NCBI GenBank assembly: GCA_018241505.1
Contig: JAFEDS010000005.1
Span: 434,001 to 498,000 of the forward strand
Reading direction: 5' to 3'
DNA: 64,000 nucleotides
Source: Pseudomonadota bacterium
Lineage (GTDB): Bacteria; Pseudomonadota; Gammaproteobacteria; Steroidobacterales; Steroidobacteraceae
Part shown: one piece after another, positions 38,544 through 48,020 of the stretch
Layout of the letters: every line of letters begins with the position of its first letter
Numbering within the stretch: the first letter of the stretch is position 1
The notes under the pieces: model-generated
Seen by the model: only the letters and a program-made list of their open reading frames with translations
What the model was told of the DNA's origin: nothing
Databases searched by the model: none
Translations under genes and position numbers: made by a program

Positions 38544-39062
38544 ATGAAGAGCATGGCAATTCGAGCACAAGCGGTTGATATTCTCGTGCGGAAGGCTCAC
38601 TTTGAACCGGAAGTGGCCCTCGGAATTGCCGAAGCAATAGAAATGTCACATTCCATGGCTCAACTCGTTACAGTTTCCGATCTCGATGCACGTCTTCAGG
38701 ACCTGAAACACGAGATCAAGGATGACATACACATGCTCAGGGGCGAGATTCACGCCCTGAGAGCGGAATTCAAGGGCGAAATTCAAGCCGTCCGAGCGGA
38801 GTTCAAGGGCGAGACTCAAACGGCGCGAGCGGAGCTCAAGACCGAATTCACGGGTGAGTTCGGCAAGATGCAGGCTTTGCTGGCCAATGAGTTGGGGAAA
38901 ATGCACCTCGAAATCCAAAAGATGCACACGGAGCTGCAAAAGGTGCATACGGAAATGCAAAAGGTCAGGGCTGATTTGGTTCGGTGGGTCTTTCTGACCA
39001 TGCTCGGCAGCGTCGCTCTCAGCACGAGCGCCAGCACGGTTCTGAAAATGCTCGCGAACTAA
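38544..39062 (+). CDS. Coiled-coil protein with hendecad repeats and C-terminal membrane helix
   Basis: 172 aa, resembling DUF1640/CCDC90-type proteins (weak). An N-terminal helical part (VDILVRKAHFEPEVALGIAEAI) precedes about three 11-residue repeats (GEIHALRAEFK, GEIQAVRAEFK, GETQTARAELK), then heptads (EIQKMHT, ELQKVHT, EMQKVRA), then a hydrophobic segment (VFLTMLGSVALSTSASTVL). In the DNA the repeats are an imperfect 33-bp tandem at about 38750-38848. Base composition here and just upstream is clearly less GC-rich than neighbours, hinting at acquisition. A membrane-tethered rod is the best structural guess; function unknown. Confidence 0.75.
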   Translation: MKSMAIRAQAVDILVRKAHFEPEVALGIAEAIEMSHSMAQLVTVSDLDARLQDLKHEIKDDIHMLRGEIHALRAEFKGEIQAVRAEFKGETQTARAELKTEFTGEFGKMQALLANELGKMHLEIQKMHTELQKVHTEMQKVRADLVRWVFLTMLGSVALSTSASTVLKMLAN

Positions 39063-39094
39063 CGTTGGCGAGTGCGCGACTTGCGCACTCGTCG

Positions 39095-42073
39095 CTACGA
39101 CGCGGATTGGGGCACGGGCGCCCCAGGCATCGATTGGGCGGCAGAGGTGAGCTCCGCCAGTACGGCACGCAACTCGGTCAGTTTTGGCGGTTTGCTTAGA
39201 ACGCGGTCGACGTGTGGGGGCAGGTCGTTTTCCGCCTGCAGTCGATAAGCCCAGCCCGTGAGCAGTACCACTGGCACGGTAGGGGCGCGGAGTTTGATCG
39301 TGGTTGCCACCGTTCGACCATCCACGTGAGGCATACCCAGATCGGTTATCACCAGGTCAAACGATTCCCCGCCTTGTTGCGCGGCACGGAATGCATCGAT
39401 CCCCGCCTGCCCCCCTTCCGCAACATCAATCCGATGGCCGTCACCTTCGAGCGAGTCGCGCAGAGATTGCAGAATCAGGGGGTCATCATCCACAAGCAGA
39501 ATACGCAATTGACCCACAGGCCGTGCATGCGGACCACCCACATCGGAGACGCGAGTCGCCGCGACGGGAAAGATGAGCCGCATGGTCGTACCAACACCCA
39601 CCTCACTGTGGATTTCGAGGTCTGCACCATGACGCTGGGTCATGCCGTACACCATGGCGAGGCCAAGCCCGGTGCCACGTTCACCCTTGGTAGTAAAGAA
39701 AGGCTCGAGGCAACTGTTGCGCACGTCCTCTGTCATCCCGATGCCGGTATCGCACACTTCAACCAACGCTCGTGCAACCGACGCCGATGCGGCAGGGAGT
39801 GATTTTGAACGAATGATCAGAGTGCCCCCCTCGGGCATCGCATCCACAGCGTTCAAGACCAGATTGGTGAGCGCGTCCCGAATTTCACTTTCCGCCCCGA
39901 GAATGCCCGGCAGCGGTTGCGCCAGTTCACGTTGCAAACGAATCAGAATCCCGCGCTCCTGCGGCATGGCGCTCCAGCTTGCGCGTGTCAGATCCAGAAC
40001 CTGTTGCAGGACCCTGTTCAGATCGACGGGAAGAAGGGCGGCCTGGGCTTCGCGGGGGCGATAAAACTCGCGCATGCGAGCGATAGTGTTCGCTACGTCC
40101 TCGATGGCGCGCAGGGTGATCCTGAGATAGTTCCGCGCTTCCGCTCCCAAGGAGCGATCACGGTCGAGAAGCGATTGTAGGTAGAGAGCCGCTGGTGTCA
40201 GCGCATTGTTCACATCGTGCGCGATCCCACTGGCCATTTGACCCAGGGCGCGCAGGCGCTCCTGTTTCATGACCGTTTGCTGCGTCTGGCGCAGATCCTC
40301 ATACGCGCGTTGCAGGGCCTCGTACAGTTGGCTCTGGTGGGCGGCGAGTGCGACATGGCCGCTCAGTTGCCGCAGGAACTCGCAATCTTCGCTCGAAAAG
40401 CCGCTCACCGCGCGCCGCGCCGCGATCATCACGCCGAACACTTTGCTGTCCACCATCAACGGAGCAAACACCACCGAGCGCAATTCGAGGCGACCGAGCC
40501 GCTCCATGAAGGTCGAAGGCGAGTCGCCGATGTCGGATTCGTAAACCAATTGCCCTTGTACACAGCAGCGACTCAAACAACTGTCATCGACCAGGACAGG
40601 TACCTGCTCCGCCACTTTCAGGTCGGGCGGGAGCGCCTGGCCTTTTACACCGAGGCTGGCGACTGTCAAGGTTTGCCGGGCCGGATCATAGAGACAGGCG
40701 CAACCGAAATCGATTGGCAGATGCTCCTCGAGATTGCGCAGCACCACCTGAAAGAGGCGGCGCAGATCCTGGCGCTCGCCAATGGCTCGCGTGGTCTCAT
40801 CGAGGAGACTCAGACGCGCGAGCTGTGAACGCAAGCGCTCTTCGTCGCGTTTGCGTTCGGTGATGTCGGTGGAGATCCCGAATATGGCATTCACCTGGCC
40901 GGCATCATCGCGCAACGGCGCCTTGACGGAGATGTAGGTATGCAGCCCATCCGCCTGCGGTACCGTCTCCTCCGCAATCACAGCGTGATCCCCCTTGGCC
41001 ACGCGCGCATCCAGTTCGCGGAACGTCTCCGCAGTACCCGGTGCAAACAGATCGTGGTCGGTCAGACCGAGAATCTCAGCCCGCGAACGGCCGAAAATCT
41101 GCTCAAACTGGCGGTTCACGAGTTGGAACCGGCCCTCCAGGTCCTTGACATACACAACCGTTTGCGAGTTGTCGATAATGGCCTGCAGCAGCTTTTGACT
41201 CTCGCGCCGCGCGGCCACTTGTGCATGCAGGTTTTCGTTCACTGACTGCAGTTGCGCGGTCCGATCGAGTACGCGCTGCTCCAACGCCTCGTTGGCGAGA
41301 CGCAGCGCCTCGGCTGAGCGCGCGATTGTCGAATGCAATTGGGCATCGATGACGGAGAGCAGAAGGGTGGAACCGAGAATGAGAAACGTGAACATTGCGA
41401 TGGTGATGGCAAGCCAGTTCGCATCCAGGCGGGGGCCGCTGGAGATGCAGACCGCATTCGGCGCGAAGTGAGCTGCCCACATTCCCGTGTAGTGCATGCC
41501 AACGATCGCCGCGCCCATGACGGCGGCGGCAGCGATCTTGTACCAGCGGCGGCGAGCGCCGCTGTGGGGTAGGCTGAAGGCAATCCACAATGCGGCGATC
41601 GCAGCCGCAATACCGACGAGCACCGACGCCGCGAACAGCAGGGGGTCGTAATCGATGCCCGGAAACATCTGCATTGCCGCCATGCCGGTGTAGTGCATAG
41701 CGGAAATGCCGATGCCAATGAACACACCCGGCACCGCAATGCCGCTCGCTGTTGTATCGTTGCGGTGGAAGCGGTGCAACGCAAACCCGGATACAACGAC
41801 AGCAATCAGCCACGATGTCACGGTCAGTGACAGATCGTAGGCAACCTGCACGGGTAGATGGAATGCGAGCATGCCGATGAAATGCATCGACCAGATGCCC
41901 GTGCCCATCGAGAATGCGCCGCCCACAATCCAGGGCGAAAAGGAGGGCTTGTGTTCCAGGTTTGCACCGTAGGTCGGGTGCAGCCGCTGCGCGAGGCTCA
42001 GTGTGACGTGCGAAGCCAGCACGGCAACAATGTAGGAAAGAACAACTAGTGGGAGCGAATAGCTGCTTTGCAT
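39095..42073 (-). CDS. Hybrid sensor histidine kinase MHYT-PAS-GAF-HisKA-HATPase-REC
   Basis: 992 aa. The N-terminal seven-helix MHYT domain (about 1-235) has three metal/gas-sensing motifs: SMHFIGM, AMHYTGM and GMHYTGM. Then a coiled coil, PAS (about 290-405), GAF (about 425-590), dimerisation/phospho-acceptor His619 (GIAHDVNNAL), HATPase with NLVLNAVDAM and GTGLGLAMVYG, and a C-terminal receiver with Asp911 (VITDLGMP). MHYT is proposed to sense O2, CO or NO through copper. It follows another hybrid kinase by 31 nt; no DNA-binding output is encoded with them. Confidence 0.93.
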   Translation of the reverse strand: MQSSYSLPLVVLSYIVAVLASHVTLSLAQRLHPTYGANLEHKPSFSPWIVGGAFSMGTGIWSMHFIGMLAFHLPVQVAYDLSLTVTSWLIAVVVSGFALHRFHRNDTTASGIAVPGVFIGIGISAMHYTGMAAMQMFPGIDYDPLLFAASVLVGIAAAIAALWIAFSLPHSGARRRWYKIAAAAVMGAAIVGMHYTGMWAAHFAPNAVCISSGPRLDANWLAITIAMFTFLILGSTLLLSVIDAQLHSTIARSAEALRLANEALEQRVLDRTAQLQSVNENLHAQVAARRESQKLLQAIIDNSQTVVYVKDLEGRFQLVNRQFEQIFGRSRAEILGLTDHDLFAPGTAETFRELDARVAKGDHAVIAEETVPQADGLHTYISVKAPLRDDAGQVNAIFGISTDITERKRDEERLRSQLARLSLLDETTRAIGERQDLRRLFQVVLRNLEEHLPIDFGCACLYDPARQTLTVASLGVKGQALPPDLKVAEQVPVLVDDSCLSRCCVQGQLVYESDIGDSPSTFMERLGRLELRSVVFAPLMVDSKVFGVMIAARRAVSGFSSEDCEFLRQLSGHVALAAHQSQLYEALQRAYEDLRQTQQTVMKQERLRALGQMASGIAHDVNNALTPAALYLQSLLDRDRSLGAEARNYLRITLRAIEDVANTIARMREFYRPREAQAALLPVDLNRVLQQVLDLTRASWSAMPQERGILIRLQRELAQPLPGILGAESEIRDALTNLVLNAVDAMPEGGTLIIRSKSLPAASASVARALVEVCDTGIGMTEDVRNSCLEPFFTTKGERGTGLGLAMVYGMTQRHGADLEIHSEVGVGTTMRLIFPVAATRVSDVGGPHARPVGQLRILLVDDDPLILQSLRDSLEGDGHRIDVAEGGQAGIDAFRAAQQGGESFDLVITDLGMPHVDGRTVATTIKLRAPTVPVVLLTGWAYRLQAENDLPPHVDRVLSKPPKLTELRAVLAELTSAAQSMPGAPVPQSAS

Positions 42074-42104
42074 TACGATTTCAATACCAAACGGGCCAGC
42101 CGAT

Positions 42105-43991
42105 TCAACGCGACGCTCGCAACACGCTGTGCAGGGCGTCGAGACTGACTGGTTTGGTCAAGTGGCCATCCATTCCAGCAGCGCGCGTTCGGTCCCGGTC
42201 TGCTTCCTGTCCCCATCCGGTTAGCGCAACTATCCGCACATGCTCACCGTTGGGCAGACTGCGAATGCGTCGCGCGGCCTCCAGGCCATCCAACCGCGGC
42301 ATGGCCAGATCCATGAAGATAACATGAGGTCCAAAGGTGCGGGCACACTCAATGGCCTCCTCACCGTCCGCGGCGGTGCACACCTCGTGATCTTCCATTT
42401 TCAACAGCAAGGCCAAAGATGTCGCGGCATCCGTGTTGTCATCGACTACGAGGACGCGTTGGCCTCGATTCTGCGTCGTCGGCGAGGACACGACATCCGG
42501 CAGGTCGGAACCCTCGGCAATCGGCAACCGAACGGTGATTCGCGCTCCCAAACCGGGTCCTTCGCTGAATGCACTCACCGTCCCGTTGTGCAATTGCACG
42601 AGCGTGCGGACCAGAGAAAGTCCGATGCCGAGACCTTCGGCGCCGCGCACCTCGTGTGAACGCACCTGCGCAAACATGTCGAACACCTGTTCGAGTGCCT
42701 GCGGAGGAATACCAATCCCGTTGTCCTCGACGGTGACAACCGCCTCACCGTTGTCACAATCGAGCGCAAGTGTGATGCGGCCGCCGGCGTCGGTGTACTT
42801 GGCTGCGTTCAACAGCAGGTTCGAGAACACCTGAGCGAGGCGCTCAGGATCGCCATTGACCCAGAGGCGAGGGGCACGGACGCAAACCGTCAACTCGTGG
42901 CGGCTCGATTCAATGGCCGCCCGGGTCGACTCCACTGCACTGCCCAGTATGTCCGCAAGAAGCACCTTGCGCTGGCGCAATTCGAGCCGGCCGCGCGTAA
43001 TGCGACTCACATCCAACAGATCATCCACCAGGCGCACCAGGTGCGTCATCTGGCGGTCCATCATGTTGACCGTGTCGGCGATAGCAACCTGCGCAGCCGA
43101 GTGCCGCTTCAGGATGTGCAAACCATTGCGCAGCGGAGCCAATGGATTGCGCAACTCGTGCGCCAGAACCGCCAGGAACTCATTCTTTCTTCGGTCCGCG
43201 TCCCGCAACTGCTCTTCGGCCAGCTTGCGGTCCGTGACGTCGCGGAAATAGACGGCCAAGCCCTGCTGCGTGGGATAAGCGCGTACCTCCACCCAACGAT
43301 TGCTGATGCGAGAGATGGTTTCGAACGAGACAGAGCGCTGCTCCTTCAGGGCGAGCTCATACTCCTGATGAAACAGAGAACCGCGCGTCTGCGGAAAAAC
43401 CTCCCAGAGAACTCGCCCGAGCAATGCCTCCCGGGTGGCATTGAAGTGATCGAGCGCGCGCTGGTTGAGGTAGGTGAAACGAAACTCGCGGTCCAGGGCA
43501 AAGAAGGCATCGGTGATGCTCTCGAGCAGGGCCGCTCGCTCCATCAGGGTCTGCTCGATGGCCTCGCGGCGCGCGGCCTCCTCGCGGCGCCGGGCGGACT
43601 GCAACATCGAACCGATATAGGCTCGCAGCTCCAGCTCCGTGTACGGTTTGGCCAGGTAGCCGTCAGCGCCTTCCTTGAAACCCTCGATGCGCTGCTCGTG
43701 AATGGCCAGGCCGGAAATGAGCAACACCGGGATCATCCGGGTGCGTTCGCTGCTGCGCAGGGCCTTGAGCAGCGCGATGCCATCGAACGTAGGCATCACA
43801 ATATCGGTAACGACGAGCGCAGGAGGCGAGCGCATCACCGATTCGAGCGCCTCCTGGCCGTTACCCGCCGTATCCACGGCATATTCATCGGAGAGCACCC
43901 GTGCCAGGTGCCCGCGCAGCACGGCTTCGTCTTCGACCAACAGGATGCGGGGTTTGCCGGTGCCCGGGGGTGGAAGCTCTCCGTTGTGCAT
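42105..43991 (-). CDS. Cytoplasmic hybrid kinase REC-PAS-HisKA-HATPase-REC
   Basis: 628 aa, no membrane segment. N-terminal receiver with Asp63 (VVTDIVMP) and Lys115; PAS at about 150-255; HisKA with His278 (LAHELRNPL); HATPase with NLLLNAAKYTD, DNGIGIPP and GLGIGLSLV; C-terminal receiver with Asp561 (FMDLAMP). Receivers at both ends suggest it accepts phosphate from another kinase and relays onward, perhaps with the MHYT kinase 31 nt downstream in the same transcript. Downstream target unknown. ATG start. Confidence 0.93.
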   Translation of the reverse strand: MHNGELPPPGTGKPRILLVEDEAVLRGHLARVLSDEYAVDTAGNGQEALESVMRSPPALVVTDIVMPTFDGIALLKALRSSERTRMIPVLLISGLAIHEQRIEGFKEGADGYLAKPYTELELRAYIGSMLQSARRREEAARREAIEQTLMERAALLESITDAFFALDREFRFTYLNQRALDHFNATREALLGRVLWEVFPQTRGSLFHQEYELALKEQRSVSFETISRISNRWVEVRAYPTQQGLAVYFRDVTDRKLAEEQLRDADRRKNEFLAVLAHELRNPLAPLRNGLHILKRHSAAQVAIADTVNMMDRQMTHLVRLVDDLLDVSRITRGRLELRQRKVLLADILGSAVESTRAAIESSRHELTVCVRAPRLWVNGDPERLAQVFSNLLLNAAKYTDAGGRITLALDCDNGEAVVTVEDNGIGIPPQALEQVFDMFAQVRSHEVRGAEGLGIGLSLVRTLVQLHNGTVSAFSEGPGLGARITVRLPIAEGSDLPDVVSSPTTQNRGQRVLVVDDNTDAATSLALLLKMEDHEVCTAADGEEAIECARTFGPHVIFMDLAMPRLDGLEAARRIRSLPNGEHVRIVALTGWGQEADRDRTRAAGMDGHLTKPVSLDALHSVLRASR

Positions 43992-44109
43992 CGACCTTGC
44001 AGGCTCCTTTTAGATGCGGCAACCGCGCGTCAATCATAAGCTCGGCTGTACGCCAAGTCCTTGTGGTACCGGCGCAGCGGATGCTACCCGCTACACTGAC
44101 GGCGCTTCA

Positions 44110-44613
44110 ATGGGCATAAGCCTTGCTGAGGGCATGAGTCTCGGATGGAGGCTCGGCCTCATGCACGCAAAGCAACAACAGTACGCCGCGGGCAGTACGC
44201 AACGCGGCAGCGATTGGATAGCGATTGGTATACAGATCGGGGCGGCGACGATTTTCTCGGGCGTCATTGCCTACGTGGCAACCAATCCGCAACAGCTCGC
44301 TCAGGCTGTAACGGATAGTCACATTTACACGCCCGCACCCGCACGCGCACCCGCATCGCCGCTGCCGCCCCCACCACCTCCCGCGGTACAGGGCGAGCCG
44401 GTCAAGGTGGCAAACCCATTCGATGCCAGCGAGGTTTTCCAGTTTCCGGCCGGCACCACTGCGACGGATGCCCATCTGGCTGTTGCCGGCATTTTGTTGC
44501 AGCGTGCGCGGGACCGGCAGGATGAGTGGTCACGCAGCCAGCACCGAAGTAAGAAGCCAGCCAGTCAGCCAGCGTCTGATGAGACAGTCTTAGCCCAGGC
44601 GAGCACCGGCTGA
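44110..44613 (+). CDS. Hypothetical single-pass membrane protein with Pro-rich linker
   Basis: 167 aa, family not recognised. One transmembrane helix at about residues 37-57 (IAIGIQIGAATIFSGVIAYVA), then a Pro/Ala-rich stretch with seven consecutive Pro, then a small C-terminal part (PFDASEVFQFPAGTTATDAHLAVAGILLQRARDR). The last segment may be periplasmic. ATG at 44110 is chosen, since the frame upstream to 44014 lacks support. Divergent from the kinase pair; its 3' end overlaps the convergent beta-propeller gene by 49 nt. Confidence 0.6.
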   Translation: MGISLAEGMSLGWRLGLMHAKQQQYAAGSTQRGSDWIAIGIQIGAATIFSGVIAYVATNPQQLAQAVTDSHIYTPAPARAPASPLPPPPPPAVQGEPVKVANPFDASEVFQFPAGTTATDAHLAVAGILLQRARDRQDEWSRSQHRSKKPASQPASDETVLAQASTG

Positions 44614-45464
44614 AAGGGCGTCTGCCAGATTTTACCGTCGTGAGAAAAGTAGAGCGTGCGCTGGTCGGCGCTCAGTCGCGCCTCAGTGTTGCTGCTGGCG
44701 CCATTGACCGCATCAGGCAAGCGCATCGGCTTGGACCAACCCCCGCCGCGGCGGAAGGCGACGAATAGATTGAGCCGGCCTGGTGTCTCCCGGGAGGAAC
44801 AGAAAACCAGGTAGGACTGATCCGGCGCAACCGCCGAGTCAACGTCCGTGACCTTCTCGTCGGTGAAGGGCATCGGCGCGACCTGCGCATAGGTCCCACC
44901 GACGAGGCTGGCGCGGAAGAGATGGAACTTGCCGGTTACCGGGTCCGGCTTCATGAAGTACAGCGTGCCATCGGCCGCGATCGCGGGAGCGAAGACGGAG
45001 GTGCCGTCGTTGACAATATCCGGCAAACGCACCGGAGCGCCCCAGCCGCTGCCTTTTCGCTCTACCTTCCACAAGGCGCCGCCGGAGGAGGGATAGTCCT
45101 TTCCGCCCCAATGACCGTCGAGAGGGTCACCGTGACCGCTCGCCGGGCGTGACGATGCAAAGATGATTACGCGTCCATTGGGCGCGACCGCAGGCTCCAG
45201 ATCGCGCCAGCTACCGGAGAAGGGAGCGGTCCTGGACGCCGTCCACTTGCCATGGCTCTGAGTCGAGAGGCGCAGCTCATATCCCTGGCTATTCGCTGGC
45301 GTGGAGTTCTTCTCGGCGTGCGTGAAGATGACCATTCGCCCTCCCGGGAAGAAAGAGGGGGAGGTGGCCACCGCGCTGCCCGACGGGACCTCAGGTAGGA
45401 ATTCGGTCGGTGTAGCGAGCGTCGTGGACGCGCTGAGAGTCAACCAGAATGCCAGGCCGATCAT
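44565..45464 (-). CDS. Secreted PD40-type beta-propeller protein
   Basis: 299 aa. Signal peptide (about 1-18, ending STTLATP). Repeated blades of the WD40-like PD40 type as in TolB: SPSFFPGGRMVIFTHAE, PAVAPNGRVIIFASSR, PAIAADGTLYFMKPD, SAVAPDQSYLVFCSSR and ARLSADQRTLYFSHDGK. Probably binds a ligand or partner in the periplasm; no catalytic domain. Not linked to a hydrolase, unlike many PD40 proteins. Confidence 0.8.
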   Translation of the reverse strand: MIGLAFWLTLSASTTLATPTEFLPEVPSGSAVATSPSFFPGGRMVIFTHAEKNSTPANSQGYELRLSTQSHGKWTASRTAPFSGSWRDLEPAVAPNGRVIIFASSRPASGHGDPLDGHWGGKDYPSSGGALWKVERKGSGWGAPVRLPDIVNDGTSVFAPAIAADGTLYFMKPDPVTGKFHLFRASLVGGTYAQVAPMPFTDEKVTDVDSAVAPDQSYLVFCSSRETPGRLNLFVAFRRGGGWSKPMRLPDAVNGASSNTEARLSADQRTLYFSHDGKIWQTPFQPVLAWAKTVSSDAG

Positions 45465-45550
45465 TCAACTCTCCCGATTGCAGAGCCTCGGGCTGACTGT
45501 AGCAATTGCTCTGCGACCACTCACGACCAACTCGATCGGCCACTTCTCGG

Positions 45551-45880
45551 CTACCGCGGGGTCGCTGGCTGACGATGGAAAACCTTGCGCAGCTCCTGTT
45601 TCGCTTGATTCAACACGTGGCGTCGCTCCGCGGACAAGTTCTTGCCGCCGCGGTTGATCTCGAAGTTGAGCATGGACATGGCGGACCGGAAGGGCGGCGA
45701 TTTGCGCCGCGAGCTGTGTTCCACGGAGCGTTTGAGCGACAGCGCGATTTGTCGGGCAGTGCGCTTCTTGAAAACGCCCTCCTCGAGGTCCATTGCGTCA
45801 CTGCGCTTCATGACCGCAGCAGACCACTTGCGCCCAGAGGGCCGCTTCTTCGCCATTTTCTTTTTGGGTTTACTTGCCAT
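45551..45880 (-). CDS. DUF3175 family small basic protein
   Basis: 109 aa, strongly basic, matching DUF3175: KWSAAVMKRSDAMDLEEGVFKKRTARQIALSLKRSVEHSSRRK, then SAMSMLNFEINRGGKNLSAERRHVLNQAKQELRKVF. The Lys-rich N-terminus (SKPKKKMAKKRPSGRK) suggests nucleic-acid contact, but the family has no known function. ATG at 45880 is supported by GGGAG a few bases upstream; the longer frame to 46033 is unlikely. Single gene, divergent from the transporter. Confidence 0.82.
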   Translation of the reverse strand: MASKPKKKMAKKRPSGRKWSAAVMKRSDAMDLEEGVFKKRTARQIALSLKRSVEHSSRRKSPPFRSAMSMLNFEINRGGKNLSAERRHVLNQAKQELRKVFHRQPATPR

Positions 45881-46079
45881 ATGAGCTCCCGCTGTCCCGA
45901 CAAGTGTCCAAGCACGTGGCGTTCCTCTGGAGGTGAGTCTTCCGAAGGTTTCGGGAGTGTAGGACTCGTCCCACGCGTAGCTTCGGGCTTTGCGGGGTGG
46001 GGTGCTGCTAACCACAGGCGTATACTCCGCCATGAATATTCTGATCAGGCTCGACCCCTAACGTGCTGGCGACCCGCGG

Positions 46080-47858
46080 GTGACCCTTCTCCAAGCCGAG
46101 GCATTTGCGCTCGTCGCGCTCATGCTGGGCCTCTTTGCGTGGGGCCGCATCCGCTACGATCTCGTCGCGGCATTGCTGCTGTCCGTCGCGACCGTCCTGG
46201 GAGTTGTTCCGGCAGACAAGGCCTTCTCCGGGTTCGCGAATCCCGTGATCATTATCATTGCGGCAGTCCTCATCGTCGGCCGCGCCATCGCGGTATCCGG
46301 TGTCGTCGAAGCCATGATGCGGCCGGTGCTGAGCCGATTGCGGTGGGTGTCGGTGCAAATCGGTCTGCTCACGGGCTGCGTCACCTTGCTGTCAGCCTTC
46401 ATGAAGAATGTCGGGACGCTGGGAATCTTCATGCCCATCGCCATTCAAACGGCCGAGCACAACAAGCGATCCGCGTCCGAATACCTGATGCCCTTGTCTT
46501 TCGGTTCATTGCTCGGCGGCACTATCACACTGGTGGGCACCTCGCCCAATCTCCTCATTTCAACGGTCCGCGAGCAGCTCGTGGGACGACCCTTTCAACT
46601 GTTTGACTTCGCGCCGGTGGGATTACCACTCTCCATGGTGGCACTCGCCTTCCTGAGCATCGGCTGGAAGTTGCTGCCGAAGCGGCCCAACCCCGAGACG
46701 CCGGCCGAAAAACGCTTCCAGATTGAGCAATACCTGACCGAAGCGGTCGTTCCTGAAGGATCGGCCGCGGTCAATGAAACGGTCAGTCAGGTCGAAGCGC
46801 TCGGCGACGGGGATGTGTCCATTGTCGCGATTGTCCGTGAAGGCGGGCGACGTTACCGTCCTCGAGGCCATTGGACCCTGTACGCGAACGATATTCTCGT
46901 GTTACGGGCGGACCCTGTCGCTCTCGAAAGCTTCATCGACCGTGCGGGCTTACAGTTGCAGGACAAGGCAAAGGTCGGAGAGTTGGAATCGAGTGAGGGT
47001 TTGCTCGGCACTGTTGAGGCCGTTGTGGGCGCGGATTCGATGCTCGTTGGACGGACGCCGGCGCAGCTCAATTTGCGCAACCGCTTCGACGTGCAGGTCC
47101 TGGCGATTGGACGCGGCGGCACGGAGATCAAAACGCGCCTGTCGCAAACCCATTTCAGCGTGGCCGATGTGATCCTGCTCCAGGGTCCACAACGTGTACT
47201 CCCGGAGCTGCTGAGCCGCTTGGGATGCTTGCCACTGGCGGAGCGCGACCTGGCGATCGGACGCCGGCGCCCGAAGCCTTTCGCGCTTCTCATCCTCCTG
47301 GTTGCGATGGGGTTGGTCGCCTTGCATAGGTTGCCGGTTGCGACAGCATTTTTCATCGCCGCGGTCTTGATAGCCGTGTTCCGCTTGCTGCCGGCACGCG
47401 AGATTTATGCTGCAGTCGATTGGCGAATCATCATCATGCTTGGGTGCTTGATACCGGTCGGAGAAGCACTCAAAGACACCGGCGCCACCGCATTGGTCGG
47501 CAACTTCCTGACCGTGGCGACCGAACATGTCTCCCCGACAACTGCGATCGCAATGATATTGACGGCCTCGATGTTGATGACGCCTTTTCTACACCACGCG
47601 GCCGCCGTTCTGGTCATGGGACCCATTGCAGCATCCGTTGCGCAGAATCTCGGCTATGCGCCGGATCCGTTCTTGATGGCGGTGGCATTGGGTGCATCGT
47701 GCGACTTCCTGACGCCCATTGGGCATCAGAACAACCTGCTGATCATGGGCCCTGGCGGCTACCGATTCGGTGACTACTGGCGCCTGGGGTTACCTCTGTC
47801 CATTCTCGTGGTGTACCTGGGGACTCGGCTCATTGAATATACCTGGCCGGTGCATTAG
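46080..47858 (+). CDS. SLC13-type transporter with two internal TrkA-C domains
   Basis: 592 aa. Two sets of membrane helices flank a soluble middle region (about 205-400) that contains two TrkA-C/RCK-C domains (GDVSIVAIVREGGRRY...ANDILVLRADP and FDVQVLAIGRGG...SVADVILLQGP). The helices carry NVGTLGIFMPIAI and TLVGTSPNLLIS, typical of the divalent anion/Na+ symporter family. Likely carries sulfate, dicarboxylate or a related anion; the TrkA-C pair suggests nucleotide or ion gating. GTG start, with an in-frame stop seven codons earlier. Confidence 0.9.
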   Translation: MTLLQAEAFALVALMLGLFAWGRIRYDLVAALLLSVATVLGVVPADKAFSGFANPVIIIIAAVLIVGRAIAVSGVVEAMMRPVLSRLRWVSVQIGLLTGCVTLLSAFMKNVGTLGIFMPIAIQTAEHNKRSASEYLMPLSFGSLLGGTITLVGTSPNLLISTVREQLVGRPFQLFDFAPVGLPLSMVALAFLSIGWKLLPKRPNPETPAEKRFQIEQYLTEAVVPEGSAAVNETVSQVEALGDGDVSIVAIVREGGRRYRPRGHWTLYANDILVLRADPVALESFIDRAGLQLQDKAKVGELESSEGLLGTVEAVVGADSMLVGRTPAQLNLRNRFDVQVLAIGRGGTEIKTRLSQTHFSVADVILLQGPQRVLPELLSRLGCLPLAERDLAIGRRRPKPFALLILLVAMGLVALHRLPVATAFFIAAVLIAVFRLLPAREIYAAVDWRIIIMLGCLIPVGEALKDTGATALVGNFLTVATEHVSPTTAIAMILTASMLMTPFLHHAAAVLVMGPIAASVAQNLGYAPDPFLMAVALGASCDFLTPIGHQNNLLIMGPGGYRFGDYWRLGLPLSILVVYLGTRLIEYTWPVH

Positions 47859-47872
47859 AAATCGTTAATGTC

Positions 47873-47889
47873 GTGTCTGAGATAGACAC
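47873..47889 (+). terminator. Possible terminator after the transporter gene
   Basis: GTGTCT, 5-nt loop, AGACAC, then an A/T-rich tract (ACTTATTGATTTT) starting 14 nt after the transporter stop. The stem is short, so termination is only plausible. The following AT-rich DNA to 47945 may hold the promoter of the sigma-factor gene. Confidence 0.35.
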
Positions 47890-48020
47890 CACAACTTATT
47901 GATTTTAAACAAAACTTAGGCGACTTCTTGGGGCCTGCGAAATAATTGTGGCCGTGCAGGTGTCCACTGACCCCTTCGAAACGCTCTTTTCGGCGGGGCG
48001 TGGTCCGTTCGAGGTCGAGT

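Noticed and set aside
42897-44039. 380-codon plus-strand frame opposite the hybrid kinase
   Set aside because: Mirror of conserved kinase motifs on the other strand; no independent support.
45506-46606. 366-codon plus-strand frame over DUF3175 and the transporter start
   Set aside because: Conflicts with two recognisable genes and is low-complexity Arg/Pro/Ser-rich.
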